DNA from: Pseudomonadota bacterium
GTDB taxonomy: Bacteria > Chloroflexota > UBA6077 > JAJPHF01
DNA length: 64,000 nt
NCBI GenBank assembly: GCA_021325365.1
Contig: JAJPHF010000135.1
Location: forward strand, 62,001 to 126,000
Direction: 5' to 3'
Notes under the pieces: model-generated
What the model was told of the DNA's origin: nothing
The model's input: only the letters and a program-made list of their open reading frames with translations
The model's database searches: none
Translations under genes and position numbers: made by a program
Shown here: positions 41,536 to 49,217 of the stretch, one piece after another
How the letters are laid out: each line of letters opens with the position of its first letter
Numbering within the stretch: position 1 is the first letter of the stretch

Positions 41536-43902
41536 GTGGCAACTGGAAGTTGGATCGGGCGCCCGCTCGCGCGCAAGGAGGACCCGCGGCTGCTCACGGG
41601 CCGAGGGCGCTTCGTGGCCGACCTACAGCTGCCTGGGACGCTCGAGATGGTGGTCGTGCGCAGCCCGCACGGCCACGCCCGCTTGCGGCGCGTCGACGCC
41701 GGCGACGTGGGCGACGCGGCGATGGTGCTGACGGCCGCCGCACTCGACGGCCGGGTGGGCGAGATCCCGATGCACTGGCTGCTGCCCGGCATGAAGTGCG
41801 CCTCGTTCCCCATCCTGGCCGCCGAGCGCGTGCGCTACGTGGGCCAGCCGGTCGCCGCACTCGTCGCCACCGATCGCTACGTTGGGGAAGACCTCGCCGA
41901 GCGCGTGGTGGTCGACTACGAGCCCCTGCCAGCCATCGTCGACGTGGAGGAGGCACTGCGCGCCGAGGCGCCGCTCCTCTATCCTGAGTGGGGCGACAAC
42001 GTCGCCTATCAGTGGAGCAGCGCCCACGGCGACGTGGCCGCAGCCTTCCGTCACGCCGACGTGGTGGTGCGGCACCGTGCCTGCTACCCTCGCCATACCG
42101 GCCTGCCCATCGAGACACGCGGCGTGCTGGCGCGCTACGACGTAGCCACGGGCGAGCTGACGGTCTGGCTCGCCACGCAGACCGGGCATCGCGTCCGTAC
42201 GGTGCTCGCGGAGGCGCTGCGCTTCCCCGAGGAGCGGCTGCGGGTCGTCGTGCCCGACGTCGGCGGCGCGTTCGGCACCAAGCTCCAGATCTACCCGGAA
42301 GAGGCGCTGGCCTGCCTGTTCGCGCTCAAGACCGGCCGGCCGATCCGCTGGATCGAGGATCGTCGCGAGCACTTCCTGGCGACGGTCCACGCGCGCGAGC
42401 AGCGGATTGACCTCGAGCTGGCCGCGCGGCACGACGGCACGCTTCTCGCGGTCCGGGCGCGCGTGCTGGCGGACGTGGGCGCGCACCCCCACTCGCGGGG
42501 CGTGGGCGCGTCGTTCATCACGACCGCCGCCATCCCCGGCCCGTATCGGATCGGCGCGTACCAGGTCGAGCTGCGCGGCGTGGTCACGAACAAGGTACCG
42601 TTTGGCGCGTACCGCGGCTTCGGCAAGCCCCAGGCGGTGTTCGCCATGGAGCGGGCGGTCGACGCGCTCGCGGCGCGGCTGGGGCTCGACCCGGCCGCGG
42701 TGCGCGAGCGCAACCTGGTGCGCCCCGACGAGATGCCGTTCCCGAACCCGGCCGGGCACGGGCAGCTCGACAGCGGCGACTACCCTGCGGCGCTGCGCCG
42801 CGCGCTCCAGGCGATCGACTGGGAGGGCCACCGCGCGGCCCACGCCGACCTGCGGCGGCAGGGGAAGCTGCGCGGGCTGGGGCTGGCCTGCTTCGTCGAG
42901 GCGACCGGCATGCCCTCGGCGCAGCCCGGGCGCCCGACCCGCCTGTACAGCGCCTACGAGACGGCGGTCGTCAGCATCGACCCCTCGGGCGGCGTCACAC
43001 TCGCCTCCGGGCTCCTGCCCAGCGGCCAGGGCCACGAGACCGCCCTCGCGCAGGTCTGCGCCGCGCAGCTCGGCGTGAGCCCGGCCGACGTGCGGGTGAT
43101 CGTGGGCGACACCGCGCACACGCCCTACTCGGGATTCGGCACCGCGGCGAGCCGCGGGATGAGCACGGGCGGATCGGCGGCGCTACTCGCGGCACGCCAG
43201 GTGCGCGAGAAGGTCTTGCGCCTCGGCGGCCACCTCCTCGAGGCGGCCCCGGCCGACCTGGACCTCGTGGAGGGGGAGATCGTCGTGCGGGGCAGCCCGG
43301 AGCGGCGCCTGACGCTGGCCGAAGTCGCGCGCCAGGCGTTCCTCGCCGCGAACCTGCCGCCCGGCATGGAGCCGGAGCTCCAGGCGCGGGTGACGTTCGA
43401 CCTGGCGCAGAGCCCCTACGCCTACGGCGTGAACGCCTGTGAGGTCGAGATCGACCGCGAGACCGGCGCGATCGCGGTGCTGCGCTACGTGGTGGTGGAC
43501 GACTGCGGGACGGTGGTGAACCCGGCAATCGTGGACGGCCAGGTGCAGGGCGGGCTCGCGCAGGGCTTCGGCGGTACCCTGCTCGAAGAGCTGCGCTACG
43601 ACGCGAACGGCCAGCTCCTGACCGGATCGCTGCTCGACTACCTGGTGCCGACCGCGTGCGATCTGCCGCCGCTCCACCTGGAGCACCTCGAGACGCCGTC
43701 GCCGCTCACGCCGGGCGGGTTCAAGGGCGTGGGCGAGTCGGGCACGGTCGGGGTGCCGGCCGCGGTCGCCAACGCCGTACTCGCCGCGCTGGGCCTCGCC
43801 GACCTCACCGAGCTGGCGCTGCCGCTCACGCCCGAGCGCGTCCTGGCACTCGTCGGCCGCGCGTCCCGTCATGCCCCAGCCGTCGAGACGACCGAGACGT
43901 AG
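41536..43902 (+). CDS. Xanthine dehydrogenase family molybdopterin-binding large subunit
   Basis: A 788-residue molybdenum hydroxylase large subunit. The N-terminal part is GRPLARKEDPRLLTGRGRFV, then AAERVRYVGQPVAALVA; the Mo-cofactor domain has VPDVGGAFGTKLQIYPEEAL, PFGAYRGFGKPQAVFAMERA and SGQGHETALAQVCA, and the active-site Glu is in GVGESG near residue 734. The loop AYRGFG differs from the AYxCSFR of true aerobic CO dehydrogenase, so hydroxylation of an N-heteroaromatic or aldehyde is more likely. GTG at 41536 follows AGGGGAG. The FAD and iron-sulfur subunits are not adjacent. Confidence 0.92.
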   Translation: MATGSWIGRPLARKEDPRLLTGRGRFVADLQLPGTLEMVVVRSPHGHARLRRVDAGDVGDAAMVLTAAALDGRVGEIPMHWLLPGMKCASFPILAAERVRYVGQPVAALVATDRYVGEDLAERVVVDYEPLPAIVDVEEALRAEAPLLYPEWGDNVAYQWSSAHGDVAAAFRHADVVVRHRACYPRHTGLPIETRGVLARYDVATGELTVWLATQTGHRVRTVLAEALRFPEERLRVVVPDVGGAFGTKLQIYPEEALACLFALKTGRPIRWIEDRREHFLATVHAREQRIDLELAARHDGTLLAVRARVLADVGAHPHSRGVGASFITTAAIPGPYRIGAYQVELRGVVTNKVPFGAYRGFGKPQAVFAMERAVDALAARLGLDPAAVRERNLVRPDEMPFPNPAGHGQLDSGDYPAALRRALQAIDWEGHRAAHADLRRQGKLRGLGLACFVEATGMPSAQPGRPTRLYSAYETAVVSIDPSGGVTLASGLLPSGQGHETALAQVCAAQLGVSPADVRVIVGDTAHTPYSGFGTAASRGMSTGGSAALLAARQVREKVLRLGGHLLEAAPADLDLVEGEIVVRGSPERRLTLAEVARQAFLAANLPPGMEPELQARVTFDLAQSPYAYGVNACEVEIDRETGAIAVLRYVVVDDCGTVVNPAIVDGQVQGGLAQGFGGTLLEELRYDANGQLLTGSLLDYLVPTACDLPPLHLEHLETPSPLTPGGFKGVGESGTVGVPAAVANAVLAALGLADLTELALPLTPERVLALVGRASRHAPAVETTET

Positions 43903-43931
43903 GCGACTGGAGGCGGCCGGCGCGGCAGCGG

Positions 43932-45032
43932 TCAGGCGCGGCGAACCGCCTCGGCGGCGAGTCGCGTATCAATCAACTTGTCGAGGTCGACGGCCTTGTC
44001 CAACTCACCCGACGCGAGAAAAAAGCTCTGCTGGTCCGCAATGAACGCCGGGTCGAAGCGAAGGGAGGAGTCCCATTCGGTCAAGACGTTCGTTTCCAGC
44101 ACCGCGGGCTCGATCTTCGTGTACTTGGCGATGATCGCGAGATTCTCCGGCGTCTTGGCCCGGCCGTCGTCCAGCGCGCGCATGGCGTGGACGAGCGCCG
44201 TCAGAAGCCGGACCGCCACGGGCTTCTCGCTCTCGCTGAACCGCTCGCTGGCCATGACGTAGGTGGTCGGCTGGCCCGCGACGATATTGGCGTCCATGGG
44301 GTCAGGCAGCGCCACCGCGAGCCCGCGCGAGATCGCGCCGGTGACGAACGGCTCGGTTGGCAACGCCGCGTCGACCGACGCATTGGCCAGAGCGACGAGC
44401 ATGTCGGGAAAGCCCATCTCGGCGACATCGACGTCTTGCTCCGTCATGCCGTGTCGTTGGAGCAGCTTGAACAGTATGTAGTCGATGAGCGAGCCCCGGC
44501 CCGCGATCGCCACCCGCCGGCCGCGGAGATCGCGGACGCCGGTCACCTCCCCGGCGTCCCACAGGGCCTTGCGGATCAGCAGCTGGTTGGCGGCGGGTCC
44601 CTGCCGCGGCTGGATGCCCACTGGCGCGATCACCTTGACCGCGATGCCGCGCCCCAGGGCGTTCAGTAGGCCGGCCGAGATGGCCCCGAATGAGACGTTC
44701 ATCTCATCGGTGCCCAGCGAGGCGACCATCTGGCTCGAGTTCTGGACGACGATCGTCTCGGGCTCGATGGCCTGCGCAGCGAAGTATCCTCGCTCGATGG
44801 CGACGTAGAGCGGCGCGATCGCCGTCGTGGGCGCCCAGCCGATAGTGACTCTGGCCGGGCTCGGGGCTGTAGTGGGGACCATCGTGGTCGGCGCGGTGGT
44901 GACGGGCGCTGCAGCGGGGATGGCCGGCGCGACCGGCTGGGCCGGCGCCGCGCGGCAGGCGCCGAGCGCCACGCTGGCGCCGGCCGCGGCCGCCGATCGG
45001 AGGAGCGTGCGTCGACTGATGTTCTCGGCCAT
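43932..45032 (-). CDS. ABC-type substrate-binding protein, NMT1/THI5-like (3), Tat-type
   Basis: A 366-residue receptor with a twin-arginine signal (SRRTLLRSAAAAGAS) and a lipobox LGAC (Cys26), so probably exported folded and lipidated. The mature domain shows PLYVAIERGYFAAQ, MNVSFGAISAGLLNALGRG and FPDMLVALANASVDAALPTE, matching receptors 1 and 2 position for position. It is convergent with the molybdenum hydroxylase gene and is the last gene before the right end of the island. Confidence 0.88.
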   Translation of the reverse strand: MAENISRRTLLRSAAAAGASVALGACRAAPAQPVAPAIPAAAPVTTAPTTMVPTTAPSPARVTIGWAPTTAIAPLYVAIERGYFAAQAIEPETIVVQNSSQMVASLGTDEMNVSFGAISAGLLNALGRGIAVKVIAPVGIQPRQGPAANQLLIRKALWDAGEVTGVRDLRGRRVAIAGRGSLIDYILFKLLQRHGMTEQDVDVAEMGFPDMLVALANASVDAALPTEPFVTGAISRGLAVALPDPMDANIVAGQPTTYVMASERFSESEKPVAVRLLTALVHAMRALDDGRAKTPENLAIIAKYTKIEPAVLETNVLTEWDSSLRFDPAFIADQQSFFLASGELDKAVDLDKLIDTRLAAEAVRRA

Positions 45033-45231
45033 CGCGCCTATCTCGGCGGAATCACTTGGAGGCAGGTCACGGGCAGTGGCCGGGGCGCACAGGCGCTGGA
45101 ACTATAGCGAGGGCGCCAGGCCGTGTCAAAGGCGGGGGATCGGCGCCGTGGGGGCCGGACGGTGGAGCACGAGAGCCTGGCAGAAGAGGGATCACGCGGC
45201 GCTCGAATTGGGAGCGGAACTGTTGACCGTC
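45033..45231. other. Non-coding stretch at island right end
   Basis: Part of a 403-bp gap (45033-45435). Frames here are short and overlap the tRNA-like fragment, so I do not call genes. A D-arm-like pairing CGCTC/GAGCG (45200-45204 with 45212-45216) precedes the tRNA repeat. Confidence 0.5.
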
Positions 45232-45257
45232 GGGGTTCGAATCCCCTCGAGCCCGCC
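45200..45257 (+). pseudogene. tRNA-derived fragment
   Basis: Contains a D-arm-like hairpin, a CTGTTGA stretch resembling an anticodon loop with a broken stem, an intact T-arm GGGGTTCGAATCCCC and the 3' acceptor strand CGAGCCC with G. No 5' acceptor strand complementary to CGAGCCC is found upstream, so it cannot be a working tRNA. Confidence 0.55.
45232..45257 (+). repeat. Right copy of 26-bp direct repeat (candidate attR)
   Basis: Exact copy of 32436-32461. The downstream TGCAAACGC also resembles the TGCAACGC after the left copy. Confidence 0.9.
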
Positions 45258-45263
45258 TCTGCA

Positions 45264-45312
45264 AACGCCCCGGTCGGCGACCCTGCAAGCTTCGGGGCCG
45301 CACCGGGGCGTT
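45264..45312 (+). terminator. Hairpin downstream of the right repeat
   Basis: AACGCCCCGGT and ACCGGGGCGTT pair over 11 bp around 27 nt, followed by CGTCTTTC. It may be the original terminator of the tRNA-Asp gene, displaced when the island entered. Confidence 0.55.
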
Positions 45313-45435
45313 CGTCTTTCTAGCGCCTGCCTGCTCCGATGATCGTCGCATTGGGCCGCCGGCCCTGGGCTAAGTGCTGTCGTGCCTCGGTCGCGGCCGG
45401 CCCCCCGCTCGGGCGCCAAGCGGCGACGCCTTCTG

Positions 45436-45603
45436 TCACCCTCCCGTGCTACCCGGCATCTGCCACGGAAGTGACGTGAGCCCGTTCGGCAGAATGCTCG
45501 CGTAGCCCCCGAGCGGCACGATGTTGTAGAAGTCGTGCGTGCCGCCGAACGGCAGGGGTACCTCGCTCCCTTCGGTCCAATATGCTCCGTTGTAGCCGTA
45601 CAT
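45436..45603 (-). CDS. Small 55-residue protein, unknown
   Basis: An ATG at 45603 is preceded by GGGAGGAGG 9 nt upstream, one of the best ribosome sites in the window, and the frame ends at a TGA at 45436. The product starts MYGYNGAYWTEG and is rich in Gly, Tyr, Pro and Trp. It contains no Lys, Arg or Cys, one His, and three acidic residues. There is no signal peptide or transmembrane helix. I know no family for it. It stands alone about 180 bp outside the island's right repeat. Confidence 0.55.
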   Translation of the reverse strand: MYGYNGAYWTEGSEVPLPFGGTHDFYNIVPLGGYASILPNGLTSLPWQMPGSTGG

Positions 45604-45839
45604 CTTATTTCGCCTCCTCCCGCGCTACCGTACGCGGTCTCTGATTAGACGATAGCGCGCGTAGAGGCGGGCGGCTGTCCAGCGCCTGACAACCCCGCTG
45701 TCAATTTTGCGATACCCATCCTCCGAAGCCCGACACCCCGGCCGCCTCGTGGCGCCGCGGGCTCCCTGCGGCGTCAGACCGCGCTGAGGGCGGCGGCTCG
45801 CCTAGGGAGCGCTCGGCCAGCTGGCGGGGCCGCCGGCCG

Positions 45840-46445
45840 CTAGTCTTGGACGACCTCGAGCAGGATACCGTCTGGGTCGCCGAACTGAAACCCGCCGTAG
45901 CGGCAGGTGGCGAGCAGCTCCATCCGGCACTCGCTCTCCCCGGCGCGCGGCCGTTTCGGTGCCAGCGCATAGTTGCGGTTTGCCAGACGCTCCAAGTCCG
46001 CCGCGAACTGATCGATGCTCTCGACCGCAAAGCCGAGATGATCCATGGCCGGCGCCTCGGCGTTCGAGACGCCGAAGTCCTCGATGCGCCACGGCGTGAT
46101 GATCATCGTCACGACCCCGTCGGTCAGGTAGTGACTCGGGTCGCCCGCGTCTTGCGGCAACTCGGTCAGCTCGAACACATCGCGGTAGAACCGGGCGATG
46201 GCGGGAGCGTCCATGACGCGCAGCTGAAAGTGGTGGATGCGCCGCCGGTGCGACGCGCCTTGGAGCGCGGCGTCCGCGTAGACGTCCATGCGGCGATCGA
46301 GCCGCTCGTACGACAGGTGGAAGAAATTGCCCACGGGATCGTGCAACGTCACGCCCGCGAACGGACGCGACGACGGCCGCTTCAGGATGCCGATGGCAGG
46401 GTAGGCTTCGCGCAAGCGGGCGTAGATCTCCTGGGGGTCGGGCAC
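45840..46445 (-). CDS. VOC (glyoxalase/extradiol) superfamily protein, N-terminally truncated
   Basis: The coding-like sequence holds the second half of one VOC module (EIYARLREAYP, then FAGVTLHDPVGNFFHLSYER) and one full module: RRIHHFQLRVMDAPAIARFY, TMIITPWRIEDFG, MDHLGFAVESIDQFAADLER and FQFGDPDGILLEVVQD. Metal ligands His and Glu are visible in the full module. The frame begins right behind the stop of the BNR gene with no start or ribosome site for the half module, so the gene looks 5'-truncated. The GTG at 46445 is given as the outer limit; an ATG at 46289 would yield a clean single-module 149-residue protein. Confidence 0.55.
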   Translation of the reverse strand: MPDPQEIYARLREAYPAIGILKRPSSRPFAGVTLHDPVGNFFHLSYERLDRRMDVYADAALQGASHRRRIHHFQLRVMDAPAIARFYRDVFELTELPQDAGDPSHYLTDGVVTMIITPWRIEDFGVSNAEAPAMDHLGFAVESIDQFAADLERLANRNYALAPKRPRAGESECRMELLATCRYGGFQFGDPDGILLEVVQD

Positions 46446-46464
46446 TTCGAACTTGACACCCAGC

Positions 46465-47445
46465 TCAGTTCGGGAACCAGGCGACGTCCGCGATCTCGCT
46501 GAACTCGCGCCGCAGCTTCTGCCACGAGTCGCCGCCGTCGTCGCTGCGGTACAGGTAGCCGAAGCGGCTCCCGGCAAAGACCAGGCTGGGGTCGTCGGCC
46601 TGGACCCTGACGCGCCACATCGTCGAGTTCGGCTCCACGTCGAGCGGCAGCGTCTCCCACGTCTCCCCGGTGTCCCGCGACCGCATGACCGCCCCCGTCT
46701 GGCCCGGCGTGGCGTCGCCGATCGCCGCGAACAGCGTGCGCGGGTCGGTCGGGTGCACGGCGACGTTCCGTACATGCCCCCAGGGGAAGTTCTCGCGCAC
46801 GCCGAGCGGCGACCACGTGGCGCCGTCGTCGGCGCTGCGGTAAATCTCGTTGTTGACGGCGTAGAACACCGTCTTGGGTGGACCGGGCGTGACGACCACG
46901 CAGTGGCCGTCCGGGTTCTTCGTCACGTGATCGAGCGTCTGCCAGGAATCGCCGCCGTCCCCGGAGTAGCGGATGCCGTCCACCTCGATCGCCATCCAGA
47001 CGTTCCGACCGTCCAGCGGATCGACCGTGATGCTCAGGACGCGGGGCGTCCCCGTGTTGGGGCAGGTGGGCGCGATGGCGACGGGCCGCTCTTCCCACCG
47101 CCGCCCCCCGTCCGCGGACCGGAAGACCGTCGCGCGGGAGTGGGTGCCCGTGCCGGCATACAGTACGTTGGGGTCCGTGGGGTTCTGCGCAACCGCCCAC
47201 ACAGCGTGCTCGCACAGCGGCGAATCGACCAGCGACCAGTGCGCCCCGGCGTCGTCGCTGCGGTACAGCCCACGGTCCGTGGCCGCGTAGACGCGGCCGG
47301 GCGCCCCCGGGTCCCGCAGCAGCTCTCTGACCATCGCTTCGGCGTGCAGCCCGCCGCGCACCCGCGCCCACGACGCGCCCGAGTCTTCGCTCCGCATGAC
47401 ACCCTGGCCGATCGTCGCCACAAGGATCGTCTGCTGCGCTGCCAT
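46465..47445 (-). CDS. BNR/Asp-box beta-propeller protein
   Basis: A 326-residue protein built of repeated Asp-box units, S-x-D-x-G-x-T/S-W: MRSEDSGASW, YRSDDAGAHW, FRSADGGRRW, YSGDGGDSW, YRSADDGATW, MRSRDTGETW, YRSDDGGDSW. This is the VPS10/sialidase-type propeller, usually seven blades. No signal peptide is seen, so it may be cytosolic. No catalytic sialidase residues (FRIP motif) are present; function is unknown. ATG at 47445 follows GTGGAGGAG. Confidence 0.85.
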   Translation of the reverse strand: MAAQQTILVATIGQGVMRSEDSGASWARVRGGLHAEAMVRELLRDPGAPGRVYAATDRGLYRSDDAGAHWSLVDSPLCEHAVWAVAQNPTDPNVLYAGTGTHSRATVFRSADGGRRWEERPVAIAPTCPNTGTPRVLSITVDPLDGRNVWMAIEVDGIRYSGDGGDSWQTLDHVTKNPDGHCVVVTPGPPKTVFYAVNNEIYRSADDGATWSPLGVRENFPWGHVRNVAVHPTDPRTLFAAIGDATPGQTGAVMRSRDTGETWETLPLDVEPNSTMWRVRVQADDPSLVFAGSRFGYLYRSDDGGDSWQKLRREFSEIADVAWFPN

Positions 47446-47644
47446 GGCTGGCTCCTCCACGTCCGGCCCGATCGACGGCGTACCGTGGAGCGGTCCCGCG
47501 GCGACGATCGTCGCGACCCGGCGCCGCAGAAATCCGCTCCCACCCCGAGTGGGCTCATCATGGCACCGGACGCAGGCGGTGTCAATCGTTGGGCGGTGGG
47601 CGCCAGCGCATCGCTGCCCGCCGCGTGGCCGGCGCGGCGCCCGC

Positions 47645-48937
47645 TCAGGCGGCGTGCTCCGCCGGCTCCCGATCGGCCAGTGGCTCGCCCACCGGCCTGG
47701 TGGTAGCCTCCTCAGCCGGCGCGCGCGTCAGCTCCCGCAGCATCCAGGCTCCCAGGCCCGCCGCCACGATCGCCGCCACACCGCCTACCCCTAGCGCCCA
47801 GCGCGGCCCGACGTGCTCGCCGACCCAGCCAATGATCGGCCCGCCGATCGGCGTCGAGCCCATTACGGCCACCGTCCATAGCGCCATCACGCGCCCGCGC
47901 ATGGCCGGCGGGCTGGTCAGCTGCATGGTGACGTTGCCCAGCGAGGTGAAGTTGATCGAGAAGATACCGACCAGCACGAGCGCTGCCATCGCCAGCGGCA
48001 GGTTGGGCGCCACCGCCGCCCCTAGAATCACTAAACCGAACAGCAGCGCCGCCCCCGCCAGCATCTGCGGCCCCACGTGTCGCCGACTGGCGATGAATAC
48101 CCCGCCGATAACCGAGCCGAGGCCCATCGACGCGGTCAGTGCCGCATAGCTGCTCGCGTTGCCGCCGAACGTGAACTCCGCGAGCAGCGGCAGGCTCACC
48201 GAGAACTCGTAGGCCAGCATGCCGATGATCGTCATCATCACCAGCGTCGTCAGCAGGACGCGTGACGACCGGACGTAGCGCAGCCCCTCCAGCACCTGCC
48301 CCCGCGCCCGCCGCACCAGCGGCGCCGGCCGCAGCTCGCTCGGCCGCATCATGCACAGCACCACCAGCACGGCCGCGTATGACAGCCCGTTGAGGATGAA
48401 GCAGGACGCCAGCCCCAGCGCGGCGATGATGGCGCCCCCGATCGCCGGGCCCACCACTCGCGCCAGGTTGATCTCCGCGGAGTTCAGGGCTACCGCGTTG
48501 GGGAGCGCGTCTTGCCCCACCATCTCCACGACGAACGTCTGCCGCGTTGGGTTGTCGATCGTGTTGACTAGCCCAAGGCCGAGCGCGAGCCCGTACACCA
48601 TCCACAGCTGAACCCGGCCGGTCGCCACGAGCACGCCGAGCGCCAAGGCCAGGACGCCGGCCGCGGACTGGGTCACGTACAGGATTTTCTGCTTGGGGTA
48701 GCGGTCCGCGATCACGCCCCCCCAGGGGCCGAACAATAGGATCGGCAGAAATTGCATCGCCGTGACCGTCCCGAGCGCCGTGCCCGAGCCGGTCAGCTGG
48801 AGCACGAGCCAGGCCTGCCCGATGCTCTGCATCCAGGTCCCTGACAAGGAGATCGCCTGGCCCGTGAAGTACAGTCGGTAGTTGCGAATCTTCAGCGACG
48901 AAAACGTCCGGTGGCCGAGTTGTCTCGCTAAGCCCAT
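47645..48937 (-). CDS. MFS transporter, EntS/MFS_3-like exporter
   Basis: A 430-residue, twelve-helix major facilitator. SSLKIRNYRLYFTGQAISL, GTWMQSIGQAWLVLQLTGSG, FLPILLFGPWGGVIADRYPK and TIDNPTRQTFVVEMVGQDAL place it in the MFS_3 (enterobactin exporter-like) group, which exports siderophores or drugs. ATG at 48937 follows GGAAAGG. The C-terminus is a charged cytoplasmic tail. Confidence 0.88.
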   Translation of the reverse strand: MGLARQLGHRTFSSLKIRNYRLYFTGQAISLSGTWMQSIGQAWLVLQLTGSGTALGTVTAMQFLPILLFGPWGGVIADRYPKQKILYVTQSAAGVLALALGVLVATGRVQLWMVYGLALGLGLVNTIDNPTRQTFVVEMVGQDALPNAVALNSAEINLARVVGPAIGGAIIAALGLASCFILNGLSYAAVLVVLCMMRPSELRPAPLVRRARGQVLEGLRYVRSSRVLLTTLVMMTIIGMLAYEFSVSLPLLAEFTFGGNASSYAALTASMGLGSVIGGVFIASRRHVGPQMLAGAALLFGLVILGAAVAPNLPLAMAALVLVGIFSINFTSLGNVTMQLTSPPAMRGRVMALWTVAVMGSTPIGGPIIGWVGEHVGPRWALGVGGVAAIVAAGLGAWMLRELTRAPAEEATTRPVGEPLADREPAEHAA

Positions 48938-49217
48938 AGTGTGCCTTTCCGCTCGCTCGCCCCGCGCCGGCGCACGCTCACCCCCCTCGCCACGAGGCGC
49001 CGCGGGCGTTCCTTCGCGTTGTGAAATAGTGCAGACGCCGGGCCACGACGCCCGCCTTGCCGCCCAGCGCGCGTGGCGGACCGCCCCCGGCGGCCGGCTG
49101 CGCGACCCGCCGCGCTGGCGCTTGTGTGAGCCGCCCGCATCGTGCAGAATCCGCGCTGGCACGTCGTGCGCGGCGCCGCGCCGTGTGCCGGGGCAGCGGG
49201 GGCGCATCGGAGGAATC

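Larger units (their letters stand above)
32436..45257. mobile_element. Putative genomic island at tRNA-Asp
   Basis: A 12.8-kb block bounded by exact 26-bp copies of the tRNA-Asp 3' end. All enclosed genes are accessory (LysR regulator, dioxygenase, deaminase, hydrolases, molybdenum hydroxylase, solute receptors), while genes to the left are core. This is the layout of an island inserted at a tRNA 3' end with the tRNA restored. No intact integrase is inside; a short frame next to the tRNA resembles a serine recombinase tail. The element is therefore probably immobile or mobilised in trans. Confidence 0.6.

Noticed and set aside
41536..43902. Aerobic CO dehydrogenase large subunit CoxL
   Set aside because: The active-site loop is AYRGFG, not AYxCSFR, and CoxM/CoxS are absent.
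45200..45257. A second functional tRNA gene
   Set aside because: No 5' acceptor strand pairs with CGAGCCC and the anticodon stem does not form.
45067..45419. Short minus-strand frames over the tRNA-like fragment
   Set aside because: Frames of this kind arise by reading through the reverse of tRNA T-arms; they have no ribosome site or coding signal.
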